In this document: positions 8,993 to 16,968 of the stretch, piece after piece
How positions within the stretch are numbered: position 1 is the first letter of the stretch
Layout: every line of letters starts with the position of its first letter
DNA from: an uncultured Bacteroidales bacterium
GTDB taxonomy: Bacteria > Bacteroidota > Bacteroidia > Bacteroidales > Muribaculaceae
Assembly (NCBI GenBank): GCA_945829225.1
Contig: CALZTY010000025.1
Coordinates: forward strand, 1-33,685
DNA length: 33,685 bases
Reading direction: 5' to 3'
The notes under the pieces: generated by a model
Databases searched by the model: none
What the model was told of the DNA's origin: nothing
The model's input: the letters and a program-made list of their open reading frames with translations, nothing else
Position numbers and translations under genes: made by a program

Positions 8993-9021
8993 CAAAGTTA
9001 ATAAAAAAATCCGGATTACAA
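8993..9021 (-). promoter_or_regulatory. Promoter for the clpP-clpX-recQ run
   Basis: On the minus strand TAACTTTG (9000 to 8993) is an exact TAnnTTTG box. TTG at 9021-9019 lies 18 bases upstream of it, one short of the usual 19-21 window. The transcript would begin about 25 bases before the clpP start. Confidence 0.6.
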
Positions 9022-9135
9022 GCAATAATAGAGATAGAAAAAATTTTTTTGATAAAATAAAAATGCTTGAGGTATTATATATATAATGTGTGGAGGTGCC
9101 GAGGAAGGGAGAAATAAAAAAAATGTGTAAGTGGC

Positions 9136-9165
9136 TTGTTAGGTGAGAAAAAAGTGCTAACTTTG
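9136..9165 (+). promoter_or_regulatory. Promoter for trigger factor gene
   Basis: TTG at 9136-9138, a 19-base spacer, and TAACTTTG at 9158-9165 match the Bacteroidetes primary sigma factor consensus exactly. Predicted transcription starts near 9172, leaving a leader of about 45 bases that has an AAGGA purine tract just before the ATG. Confidence 0.8.
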
Positions 9166-9217
9166 CAGTCGCAAAAGCAAAAAACGCTAACACATTAAAA
9201 ATAAAGGAAAAAAGTAA

Positions 9218-10579
9218 ATGGATATTACATTTGAAAAGACCGGCGAGGCACGCGGTGTGATTACCGCCAATGTGGTTGCAGCCGACTATAGCGTCAAGGT
9301 AGACGAAGAACTGAAGAAAATCGGTAAGACCCACGTGATACCCGGGTTCCGCAAGGGACACATCGCCCTGCCTGAGTTGCGCAAGCGCTTTGGCAACAGC
9401 GTGAAAAGCGACGTGCTCAACCGCGTGGTAATCGATGCAACATTCGACTATATCGAGCAGAATAAGATTGAGATCATCGGTCAACCTCTGCCCGCCCATA
9501 ATATAGAGATCGACCTCAAGCAACAGGATTACACCTTCAAGTATGACGTAGCCTTGTGGCCCGAGCTGAATATCGTATTGGATAAGACTGTAGAGCAGCC
9601 TTTCTACCTTATCGGCGTGAGCGACAAGATGATCGAAGACCAGGACAACCAGTTGCGTGAGCGCTTTGGCAAGCAAGTTCCCGGTGAGGAAGTCGATGCC
9701 AACGCCATCATCAAGGGTACCGTGCAAGAGCTGAACGCTGACGGCAGCATCAAGGAAGGCGAAGATGCCATCCAGGTAAATGATGCAATGTTTGGTATGT
9801 TCCTGTTCTCGGACAACGATGAGGCAGCCAAGCTCATCGGCAAGCACGTAGGTGACAAGGTGGTATTCAACCCCGCCAAGGGCTTTGGTGGCAATGCTGC
9901 ACGCGTGGCTTCATTGCTGAATATCGACAAGGACCAAGCCGAGGGCGTTACCGCCGACTTTGAGGTTGCAATTGCCGAGATTATCGTCAACAAGCCAGCC
10001 GAGCTCGATCAAGAATTCTTTGATGATGCCTTCGGTAAGGACAAGGTACACAATGAGGAAGAGTACCGCGCCACCCTCACCAATATTATCAAGAACAATC
10101 TCATTCCCAATAGCTTCAACCTCTCAAATCGTCAGCTCCACGACTACCTCATGGATACCTATGGCGACAAGGTGGTGATAGATGTAGAGCTCGTGAAGAA
10201 GTGGCTCGCGCTTAACAACCCCGAGAACACCAAGCTCGACGAAGAGTTTGAGGGAATGTTGCCCGGCATCAAGTGGGAGCTTATCAGCCAGACAGTTGTT
10301 AAGCAACTTGATGTGAAGGTGACCGAGGAAGACTTGATGGCACAGGCATCGGTGCTTGCACGCCAACAGCTCCAGCAGTATGGCATGTTCGACGCCGACG
10401 ATGAGATGATCAAGAGCTTTGCCCAGCGCATCCTCGGCGACAAGTCGTTGCGCAAGCAGATTGCAGGTCAAGTAGAGGAGCTGAAGCTCTTCCAAAGCAT
10501 CCGCGGTGCCATTACAATCAAGGAACAGACCATCAGCGATGAGGAGTTCGGCAAGATTGTAGAAGGACTGAAGAAATAA
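9218..10579 (+). CDS. tig: Trigger factor (ribosome-associated chaperone)
   Basis: Folding helper that binds nascent chains at the ribosome exit tunnel. The 453 residues follow the family layout: an N-terminal ribosome-binding domain whose signature is GFRKG (43-47; usual form GFRxGxxP), a central FKBP-like region at roughly 150-245, and a helical C-terminal cradle. The FKBP part is divergent, as is common in Bacteroidetes, so prolyl isomerase activity is uncertain. It is transcribed away from clpPX, whereas in E. coli tig, clpP and clpX point the same way. It has its own promoter and a strong terminator, so it is probably monocistronic. Confidence 0.93.
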   Translation: MDITFEKTGEARGVITANVVAADYSVKVDEELKKIGKTHVIPGFRKGHIALPELRKRFGNSVKSDVLNRVVIDATFDYIEQNKIEIIGQPLPAHNIEIDLKQQDYTFKYDVALWPELNIVLDKTVEQPFYLIGVSDKMIEDQDNQLRERFGKQVPGEEVDANAIIKGTVQELNADGSIKEGEDAIQVNDAMFGMFLFSDNDEAAKLIGKHVGDKVVFNPAKGFGGNAARVASLLNIDKDQAEGVTADFEVAIAEIIVNKPAELDQEFFDDAFGKDKVHNEEEYRATLTNIIKNNLIPNSFNLSNRQLHDYLMDTYGDKVVIDVELVKKWLALNNPENTKLDEEFEGMLPGIKWELISQTVVKQLDVKVTEEDLMAQASVLARQQLQQYGMFDADDEMIKSFAQRILGDKSLRKQIAGQVEELKLFQSIRGAITIKEQTISDEEFGKIVEGLKK

Positions 10580-10603
10580 TTTTTCTATTACAGTTAATAT
10601 GTA

Positions 10604-10636
10604 CGTGGGGCTGCACTGAGTGTAGCCCCGCGTTTT
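10604..10636 (+). terminator. Intrinsic terminator of trigger factor gene
   Basis: A 12-pair stem joins 10604-10615 with 10621-10632, with two G-T pairs and a 5-base loop (CTGAG). TTTT follows at 10633-10636. It lies 25 bases after the stop codon. Confidence 0.85.
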
Positions 10637-10700
10637 ATATATATTAGTGTGAAAATTTTGTAAAAAGAGGAGAAAAGGAGTGAAAAAGGGAGAAGAAAAA

Positions 10701-10731
10701 TTGGTGGGGCGGAAAAAAAGTCGTACCTTTG
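10701..10731 (+). promoter_or_regulatory. Promoter for rpsP
   Basis: TTG at 10701-10703, 20-base spacer, and TACCTTTG at 10724-10731 form a full Bacteroidetes promoter match. The 5' leader would be roughly 40 bases. Confidence 0.8.
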
Positions 10732-10779
10732 CGGCGCAAAACAATGCAAGACCAACTAATTAATTAAAAACAACAGTTA

Positions 10780-11319
10780 ATGGCAACAAAAATCAGATTA
10801 CAACGTCATGGTCGCAAGAACTATGCGTTTTATCCTATTGTTATCGCCGATAGCAGGGCACCACGAGATGGTAGATTTATTGAAAGGATAGGTTCTTATA
10901 ATCCGAACACTAATCCTGCTACAATTACTCTTAACTTCGAGCGGGCCTTGTATTGGGTGAATTGCGGTGCTCAACCCACCGACACAGTTCGCAACATCCT
11001 CTCCAACGAGGGCGTATTGTTGATGAAGCACCTGCAGGGTGGTGTTAAGAAGGGCGCATTCGACGAGGCAGAAGCCGAGCGTCGTTTCAACGCCTGGAAG
11101 CAGAGCAAGCAAGCAAAAGTTGAATCAGTAAAGGCAAACGAAGCCGGACGTCTCCAGCAGGAAGCTAAGGCACGCCTTGAAGCCGAAGTTGCAAAGAACA
11201 AGGCAAAGGCAGAAGAAGTAGCGAAGAAGAAAGCTGAAGAGGCTGCCGCCAAGGCAGAAGCAGAGGCTGCTGCAAACGCTACCGAAGCTGAAGCTACTGA
11301 GGCTCCCGCCGCTGAATAA
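10780..11319 (+). CDS. rpsP: 30S ribosomal protein S16
   Basis: Small-subunit ribosomal protein. The first 80 or so residues are the S16 core, opening [18 protein letters not shown], with the conserved [14 protein letters not shown] segment. From about residue 85 to 179 there is a low-complexity helix-forming tail rich in Ala, Glu and Lys; the bacterial core protein is only about 80-90 residues long. Such tails are typical of Bacteroidetes S16. The gene has its own promoter; transcription may continue past a hairpin into ileS. Confidence 0.96.
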   Translation: MATKIRLQRHGRKNYAFYPIVIADSRAPRDGRFIERIGSYNPNTNPATITLNFERALYWVNCGAQPTDTVRNILSNEGVLLMKHLQGGVKKGAFDEAEAERRFNAWKQSKQAKVESVKANEAGRLQQEAKARLEAEVAKNKAKAEEVAKKKAEEAAAKAEAEAAANATEAEATEAPAAE

Positions 11320-11323
11320 AAAG

Positions 11324-11398
11324 CACCTCCGCTTTTACTTGCAGCGATTAGACTTATTTGAGGAGGTGTGTCGGCAAGCCGCTGACACACCCCTTTTT
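11324..11398 (+). terminator. Terminator or attenuator hairpin between rpsP and ileS
   Basis: The stem GGTGTGTC (11365-11372) with GACACACC (11384-11391) is perfect, and TTTTT follows at 11394-11398. The upstream CACCTCC (11324-11330) can instead pair with GGAGGTG (11362-11368), which would break the terminator stem. No separate TAnnTTTG promoter is evident before ileS, so partial read-through from rpsP is plausible. Confidence 0.65.
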
Positions 11399-11430
11399 GT
11401 TAATTAATAAAACAAATACTTCATTACCTC

Positions 11431-14400
11431 ATGAAGAAATTTCCCGAATATACAGGCTTATCATTGCCTGCAGTGAATAAAGAAATGTTGCAGACGTGGA
11501 CCGATGAGAACCTCTTTGCCCGTAGTATCGAAGAACGAGCCGGCTCGCCCGCCTTCGTATTCTTCGAGGGACCGCCATCGGCAAACGGTATGCCCGGCAT
11601 CCACCATGTGATGGCTCGTACCATCAAGGATATCTTCTGCCGCTACAAGACCATGAAGGGCTACTGCGTGAAGCGCAAAGCCGGCTGGGATACACACGGA
11701 CTGCCTGTGGAGCTGGGCGTCGAGAAGTCGCTCGGTATCACCAAGGAGGATATCGGTCGCAAGATTTCGGTCGATGACTACAACGACGCTTGCCGTCGCG
11801 AGGTAATGAAGTACACCAAGGAGTGGGAGACACTCACTAAGAATATGGGCTATTGGGTGGATATGACCGACCCATACATCACATATGACAATCGCTACAT
11901 CGAGTCGGTGTGGTGGTTGCTCAATCAGCTGTACAAAAAGGGTTATCTCTACAAGGGCTATACCATTCAACCCTACTCGCCGGCTGCCGGCACCGGATTG
12001 AGCTCGCACGAACTCAACCAACCCGGGTGCTATCGCGATGTAAAGGATACCACCTGTATTGCGCAATTTGAGGTGCTCGATCCCAAGGCAGAGATGACAG
12101 GGTGGGGCACTCCCTACTTTGTGGCATGGACCACAACCCCCTGGACCTTGCCCTCCAACACTGCGCTGTGTGTTGGTCCCTCGATTAATTATTGTGCTGT
12201 GCGCACCTACAACAAGTATAACGGCAAGGCTATCACCGTGGTAGTTGCCGAGCCGTTGCTTGATGCCGTATTAGGTGCCAAGGGGCGCGACCTCGACCTC
12301 GCCTCCTACAATCCCGGCGACAAGGTAGTTCCCTGGCAAGTGGTTGCTACATATAAGGGTACAGACCTCGTGGGCTTGCATTATCGCCAGCTCATTCCGT
12401 GGATGTCGCCCGGCGAAAATGCCTTCCGCGTAATCCCCGGCGACTATGTGACCACCGAAGATGGTACCGGTATCGTGCATATCGCCGGTACATTCGGTGC
12501 CGATGACCTCCGTGTTTCGGTGCAGAACAATATTCCGCCTATGGAGCTTATCAACCGCGCCGGCAAGGTGTGCCCCATGGTTGACCTCAATGGTCGTTTC
12601 TATATGCTCGAAGACCTTGACGAGGGCTTCGTGCGCGACCGCGTAGATGTCGAGGCTTATACGCCCTGGCAGGGTAAGTTTGTCAAGAATGCCTACGACC
12701 CCGACAAGGCGCCCAACGACATCACTCTCGATATCGAAATATGTATGATGCTCAAGGAGCAGGGCTTGCTCTTTGCTTCGGAGAAGCATACTCACTCATA
12801 TCCCCACTGCTGGCGCACCGACAAGCCTGTGATTTACTATCCGCTTGACTCGTGGTTTATCAAGACCACCGCAGTGCGCGAGCGCTTGATGGAACTCAAC
12901 AACACCATCCAGTGGAAGCCCGCATCGACCGGTAGCGGGCGCTTCGGCAAGTGGCTCGAGAATCTCCAGGACTGGAACCTCTCGCGTTCGCGCTACTGGG
13001 GCACACCCCTGCCCATCTGGCGCACCGAGGATGCTGCCGAGGAGTTGTCAATCGACTCTGTCGAGATGCTCTACAATGAGATTGACAAGGCTGTCGCCGC
13101 CGGATTTATGACCTCCAACCCCTTGCGCGACAAGGGTTTTGTCCCCGGTGACTATTCCAAGGAGAATTACGAGAAAATTGACCTCCACCGTCCGTATGTC
13201 GACGACATCGTGCTGGTATCGCCCTCGGGCAAGCCTATGCGTCGCGAACTCGACCTCATCGATGTGTGGTTTGATAGCGGCTCGATGCCCTACGCTCAGA
13301 TTCACTATCCTTTTGAGAATAAGGAAGCCTTTGAGCGTGGCGATGTATACCCTGCTGACTTCATCGCCGAGGGTGTCGACCAGACTCGTGGCTGGTTCTT
13401 CACTCTCCATGCCATCGCCGGCATGATTTTTGACCGCGTATCATACAAGGCTGTGGTCAGCAACGGTTTGGTCCTCGATAAGGATGGCAACAAGATGTCC
13501 AAGCGATTGGGCAATGCAGTTAATCCTTTTGAGGCTATCGAGCAATATGGCTCTGACCCCTTGCGCTGGTATATGATTGCCAATTCGTCGCCGTGGGACG
13601 ACCTCAAGTATGACCCGGCAGGCGTCACCGAGGTAGGACGCAAGCTCTTCTCCACGCTGTACAATACCTACTCGTTCTTTGCGCTGTATGCCAATGTTGA
13701 CGGCTTCGACCCCAATGCGCCACAAGTGCCTGTAAATGAGCGCCCCGAGATTGACCGCTGGATCATCTCGTTGCTCAATTCGTTGATTATCAACGTGGAT
13801 AGCGCCCTCAACGACTATGAGCCCACCAAGGCTGCTCGCGCTATTAACGACTTTGTGCTCTACAACCTCTCCAACTGGTATGTGCGCCTCAATCGCAAGC
13901 GCTTCTGGGGTAGCGAAGACCCCAAGGACAAGTTGGCGGCTTATCAGACCCTTTATACTTGCCTTCTCACCCTCAGCAAGTTGATTGCTCCGGCGGCTCC
14001 CTTCTATGCCGACCGCCTCTATCGCGACCTCACTGCCGGTGGCACACAGGGAGATAAGGCTCCCTCGGTACACTTGGCTCTGTTCCCGGTAGCCGACACC
14101 TCGCTCATTGATGCCGACTTGGAGAAGCGCATGGATGTAGCTCAGCAACTCACTTCGATGGTGCTCTCGCTGCGTCGCAAAGTTAATATCAAAGTGCGTC
14201 AACCGCTGTCGACCATCATGGTGCCCGTGGCAGATGATGCTACTCGCCGGCTGATGGAGTCTATCTCCAACTTGGTGCTTACCGAGATAAATGTAAAAGA
14301 ATTGAAAATCGTTGACAACGGTGCCGGTGTCCTCGTGAAGCGCGTTAAACCCGATTTCAAGAAACTCGGTCCGAAGTTTGGCAAGCAAATGAAGACTGCG

Positions 14401-14865
14401 GCTGCCGCGCTTACATCGCTCTCGCAAGCCGAAATCGCATCGCTTGAGGCTCAAGGCTTCATCGAACTCACCCTCGATGGCAACAGCCAGCGTGTCGAGC
14501 TTGCCGATGTCGAAGTAATCTCGGAGGATATCCCCGGATGGCTCGTCGCTAACGAAGGCTCGCTCACCGTGGCTCTTGATGTGACTGTCACCGATGCTCT
14601 GCGTCGTGAAGGACTCGCTCGCGAAATCATCAACCGTGTGCAGAATATCCGCAAGGAGCGCGACTATGACATCACCGACCGCATTACCCTCACTTTCGCG
14701 CCCGCCGATGGTCTTGCCGAGGTGCTTGCCGACTTTGGCTCATATATCGCCTCGCAAGTGCTTGCCACCTCTATCACAGTAGACGATACAGTCGCCGGCA
14801 ACAGCGATGCCGTGGCTCTCGATATTGATAATATTACCCTTAATCTACTAATACACAAAGCATAA
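11431..14865 (+). CDS. ileS: Isoleucyl-tRNA synthetase, type-2-like, with GIHH signature
   Basis: Charges tRNA-Ile. The 1144 residues contain a class I catalytic domain with a large CP1 editing insertion and an anticodon-binding domain. A C-terminal extension follows in place of the E. coli-type zinc finger, as in the eukaryote-like IleRS2 clade. The second signature is intact (KMSKR, 688-692), as are the AGWDTHGLPVE and WFDSGSMP motifs. The first signature, normally HxGH, reads GIHH (56-59; bases 11596-11607), so the first and third positions are swapped. The surrounding PPSANGMP shows this is genuine and not a frameshift. The next gene starts 2 bases after the stop, forming an operon with the TraR/DksA-like gene and lspA. 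Confidence 0.95.
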   Translation: MKKFPEYTGLSLPAVNKEMLQTWTDENLFARSIEERAGSPAFVFFEGPPSANGMPGIHHVMARTIKDIFCRYKTMKGYCVKRKAGWDTHGLPVELGVEKSLGITKEDIGRKISVDDYNDACRREVMKYTKEWETLTKNMGYWVDMTDPYITYDNRYIESVWWLLNQLYKKGYLYKGYTIQPYSPAAGTGLSSHELNQPGCYRDVKDTTCIAQFEVLDPKAEMTGWGTPYFVAWTTTPWTLPSNTALCVGPSINYCAVRTYNKYNGKAITVVVAEPLLDAVLGAKGRDLDLASYNPGDKVVPWQVVATYKGTDLVGLHYRQLIPWMSPGENAFRVIPGDYVTTEDGTGIVHIAGTFGADDLRVSVQNNIPPMELINRAGKVCPMVDLNGRFYMLEDLDEGFVRDRVDVEAYTPWQGKFVKNAYDPDKAPNDITLDIEICMMLKEQGLLFASEKHTHSYPHCWRTDKPVIYYPLDSWFIKTTAVRERLMELNNTIQWKPASTGSGRFGKWLENLQDWNLSRSRYWGTPLPIWRTEDAAEELSIDSVEMLYNEIDKAVAAGFMTSNPLRDKGFVPGDYSKENYEKIDLHRPYVDDIVLVSPSGKPMRRELDLIDVWFDSGSMPYAQIHYPFENKEAFERGDVYPADFIAEGVDQTRGWFFTLHAIAGMIFDRVSYKAVVSNGLVLDKDGNKMSKRLGNAVNPFEAIEQYGSDPLRWYMIANSSPWDDLKYDPAGVTEVGRKLFSTLYNTYSFFALYANVDGFDPNAPQVPVNERPEIDRWIISLLNSLIINVDSALNDYEPTKAARAINDFVLYNLSNWYVRLNRKRFWGSEDPKDKLAAYQTLYTCLLTLSKLIAPAAPFYADRLYRDLTAGGTQGDKAPSVHLALFPVADTSLIDADLEKRMDVAQQLTSMVLSLRRKVNIKVRQPLSTIMVPVADDATRRLMESISNLVLTEINVKELKIVDNGAGVLVKRVKPDFKKLGPKFGKQMKTAAAALTSLSQAEIASLEAQGFIELTLDGNSQRVELADVEVISEDIPGWLVANEGSLTVALDVTVTDALRREGLAREIINRVQNIRKERDYDITDRITLTFAPADGLAEVLADFGSYIASQVLATSITVDDTVAGNSDAVALDIDNITLNLLIHKA

Positions 14866-14867
14866 CT

Positions 14868-15254
14868 ATGGCAGAAAAACTAAGATATTCCGATGAGGAA
14901 TTGGAGGAGTTTCGCGCTATAATCAACGAGAAACTCGATAGGGCTCTCAAGGAGTTTGAGCATATGCGTCAGATGCTCACCAACTCGGGAGGCAATGATA
15001 CCAACGATACGGCACCGACATTCAAGGTGCTCGAGGAGGGTGCCGATACCCTGGGCAAGGAGGAGGCTGCACGCCTCGCCGAGCGCCAGCGCGTGTTTAT
15101 CAACCACCTCCGCGCCGCTCTGCAACGCATCGACAACAAGACCTACGGCGTGTGTCGTGCTACAGGCAAGCTTATTCCCAAGGAGCGCCTCCGCATCGTG
15201 CCCCACGCAACCCTCAGCGTTGAGGGTAAGGAAATGCTCAGCAAGCAGAAATGA
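14868..15254 (+). CDS. TraR/DksA-family protein with degenerate zinc finger
   Basis: A 128-residue protein: an N-terminal charged helical region (residues 5-40), a linker, then a DksA-type helix and zinc-finger-like end (YGVCRATGKLIPKERL, 93-108). DksA proteins bind the RNA polymerase secondary channel and tune rRNA and amino-acid operon transcription with ppGpp. Only one of the four zinc ligands is kept (Cys96); Thr99, Ser117 and Gly120 stand at the other expected positions. The fold may thus be metal-free. I recall similar Cys-poor forms from Bacteroidetes, so the loss may be lineage-wide. Its end overlaps lspA by 4 bases (ATGA). Confidence 0.8.
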   Translation: MAEKLRYSDEELEEFRAIINEKLDRALKEFEHMRQMLTNSGGNDTNDTAPTFKVLEEGADTLGKEEAARLAERQRVFINHLRAALQRIDNKTYGVCRATGKLIPKERLRIVPHATLSVEGKEMLSKQK

Positions 15255-15886
15255 CCTCGGCACGGAAACACAACACTTGGTTGGTCGTGGCTATCGCCGC
15301 TGCGGTGATTATCCTCGACCAAGTACTCAAGTTGTGGGTCAAAACTCACTTCTACCTCGGCGAGAGCTATCAAATCTTGCCATTCTTCGAGCTGAAGTTT
15401 ATTCAGAACAACGGCATGGCATTCGGCATGGAGTTGGGGAGCAAGCTCTTCCTTACACTGTTCCGCGTGATTGTGGTGGGCTTCATCGTGTGGTATATCA
15501 TCAGATTGTTGCGACGCCCCGATATCAAGCGCGGCTACTTGGTGACCCTTACCTTGATAGCCGCCGGAGCTGCAGGCAATATCTTCGATTGCCTGTTCTA
15601 CGGTGAAATTTTCACCAATCCCGCCTTCCCGCAAGTTGCCGAATTTGTGCCTTGGGGCGAGGGCTACGGCTCGCTGTTCCACGGCTTGGTGGTAGATATG
15701 CTCTATTTCCCGCTGTTTGAGTTCCAATGGCCCCAGTGGATGCCCTTGGTGGGTGGCGAGTGGTTCTCATTCTTCGACCCGGTGTTCAATCTCGCCGACT
15801 CGGCTATCACCATTGGTGTGCTCATCTTGATTTTCTTCTATACCAAATATTTGCCCTTCGGAGCCGGTGATAAAAAGGAGGATTGA
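15251..15886 (+). CDS. lspA: Lipoprotein signal peptidase (signal peptidase II)
   Basis: Inner-membrane aspartyl protease that cleaves signal peptides of prolipoproteins. Four membrane segments are predictable (about 11-30, 65-85, 95-112 and 183-197). The catalytic pair is Asp113 in GNIFD and Asp183 in FNLADSA; NNGMAFG (53-59) is the conserved first-loop motif. At 211 residues it is longer than the E. coli enzyme (164); the extra length lies in the loop between the two aspartates, which I recall as usual for Bacteroidetes. The next gene encodes a predicted lipoprotein and several lipoproteins of the pilus locus would depend on this activity. Confidence 0.95.
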   Translation: MTSARKHNTWLVVAIAAAVIILDQVLKLWVKTHFYLGESYQILPFFELKFIQNNGMAFGMELGSKLFLTLFRVIVVGFIVWYIIRLLRRPDIKRGYLVTLTLIAAGAAGNIFDCLFYGEIFTNPAFPQVAEFVPWGEGYGSLFHGLVVDMLYFPLFEFQWPQWMPLVGGEWFSFFDPVFNLADSAITIGVLILIFFYTKYLPFGAGDKKED

Positions 15887-16685
15887 CCGATTAGCCGCTT
15901 GCGCACTGCTTGCTCTTGCAATTATTGCATGCAACAAGGTGCCCGACGACGTCATTCAGCCCGAAGAAATGGCGGCGCTGATGGCTGATGTGCGCATCGC
16001 CGGTGCCGTGGTGTCGGTGAATGCCTCGGACTATCGCGGTCCCGCAGCCAAGGAAGCCCTCAAGCAGGAGGTGTTTCGCGTGCATGGCGTCACCGAGGCT
16101 CAATACGATAGTTCGTTGGTATGGTATGGGCACAATATCGGTGTTTATCAGGAGGTTACCGACCGTTGCATCGAAATCCTCGAGCAACGCGCTCGCGAAG
16201 CCGGTAGCGCAGCCGCCTCGGCGGTGATGTCGGTAGCCGGCGACTCGGTCGATGTGTGGGATGCTCCGCGCCTGTTCTCCTTCTCCAATAATTCGCCCAC
16301 AAAGTATATCACCTTCGCCCTGGATGCCGACCGCAACTGGGAGCCGGGCGATGTGTACACATGGCATATACGTTTCCTCCTTGCACCCGAGACTGCTCAT
16401 TGGCAGCTGGTAGCCGAGTATGACGACGGCGCCGTGGAATCGCAATCGGGCACCTTGCATATATCGCAGCAGGGGCGCCAGGAAATCATGCTCTTCTGCG
16501 ACTCTACTCGCGAGGCTCGTTCCATCTCGGGCTGGCTCGAGGTGACCCCGGCGGGCAATCGCCCCGTGGTGGTGGACAGCGTCGGCTTGATACGTCGCCG
16601 CCGATATATTCCCACTTCGGGCTATCGTCTCCAACGTCGCATTGTTCCACGTCCTGATTATGTCGACTCAACAGCCGTGCGTTGA
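15867..16685 (+). CDS. DUF4296 lipoprotein
   Basis: A 272-residue predicted lipoprotein. A GTG start at 15867 gives a basic N-terminus, a hydrophobic stretch and a lipobox ending AIIAC near residue 22. The next hundred residues match DUF4296 (VPDDVIQPEEMAALMADV and a following helical segment), a Bacteroidetes family of unknown function that commonly sits beside lspA. The C-terminal half (about 120-272) is predicted beta-rich and not recognised. The start overlaps the lspA end by 20 bases, so the two are likely co-translated. Confidence 0.8.
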   Translation: MIKRRIDRLAACALLALAIIACNKVPDDVIQPEEMAALMADVRIAGAVVSVNASDYRGPAAKEALKQEVFRVHGVTEAQYDSSLVWYGHNIGVYQEVTDRCIEILEQRAREAGSAAASAVMSVAGDSVDVWDAPRLFSFSNNSPTKYITFALDADRNWEPGDVYTWHIRFLLAPETAHWQLVAEYDDGAVESQSGTLHISQQGRQEIMLFCDSTREARSISGWLEVTPAGNRPVVVDSVGLIRRRRYIPTSGYRLQRRIVPRPDYVDSTAVR

Positions 16686-16899
16686 CCGCATCCTCGCCCG
16701 GCGAGTCATCCATCGTGGCGAAGTATGCGGCTTGTCGCTGGTCACTATCAGCGGCAACGAAGTCTCCGTTGAGCCTTTCACCCACGAGACCGCCAATACC
16801 ACCTTTTATAGCGGCACATTACGCATCCTTCGCGTCGGCTACCGCACACTCAACGACTGGCACCGCCCCGGCGACCCTATCGCCATTGTTAAAGAATAA
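16660..16899 (+). CDS. Small protein of unknown function
   Basis: A 79-residue frame beginning at ATG 16660 (MSTQQP), overlapping the end of the DUF4296 gene by 26 bases. A longer frame starts at 16642. The sequence has no signal peptide or membrane segment. It contains PFTHETANTTFYSG and ends in PGDPIAIVKE, which looks like a compact beta-rich fold. I do not recognise a family. The overlap and co-direction place it at the end of the ileS-lspA operon, just before a separately promoted gene. Confidence 0.6.
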   Translation: MSTQQPCVDRILARRVIHRGEVCGLSLVTISGNEVSVEPFTHETANTTFYSGTLRILRVGYRTLNDWHRPGDPIAIVKE

Positions 16900-16910
16900 A
16901 CGTTAAAGAT

Positions 16911-16941
16911 TTGGTAATCTAAATCTTAATCGTTAAATTTG
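16911..16941 (+). promoter_or_regulatory. Promoter for the M3 peptidase gene
   Basis: TTG at 16911-16913, a 20-base spacer and TAAATTTG at 16934-16941. Transcription would begin near 16948, about 20 bases before ATG 16969. This also rules out the TTG start at 16939, which would lie inside the promoter. Confidence 0.8.
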
Positions 16942-16968
16942 CGAGCAGAAAATAACCTTATTGAAATA

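Larger units (their letters stand above)
8960..9217. other. Divergent clpP / trigger factor intergenic region
   Basis: 258 bases, strongly AT-rich, holding back-to-back promoters for clpP (minus) and the trigger factor gene (plus). Between them lies a perfect 14-base palindrome, ATTATATATATAAT (9074-9087). No ORF or recognised RNA motif is visible. Confidence 0.7.

Noticed and set aside
9074-9087. ATTATATATATAAT as a mobile-element end or attachment site
   Set aside because: It is a simple AT palindrome in an AT-rich promoter region, with no partner copy or recombinase nearby.
8960-9847. N-terminal extension of ClpP to 526 residues
   Set aside because: The extra part lies antisense to trigger factor and across the divergent promoters; ClpP homology begins at MQNNDF.
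11320-11430. T-box riboswitch before ileS
   Set aside because: The T-box consensus (AGGGUGGNACCGCG-like) and a specifier loop are absent, and T-boxes are not typical of Bacteroidetes.
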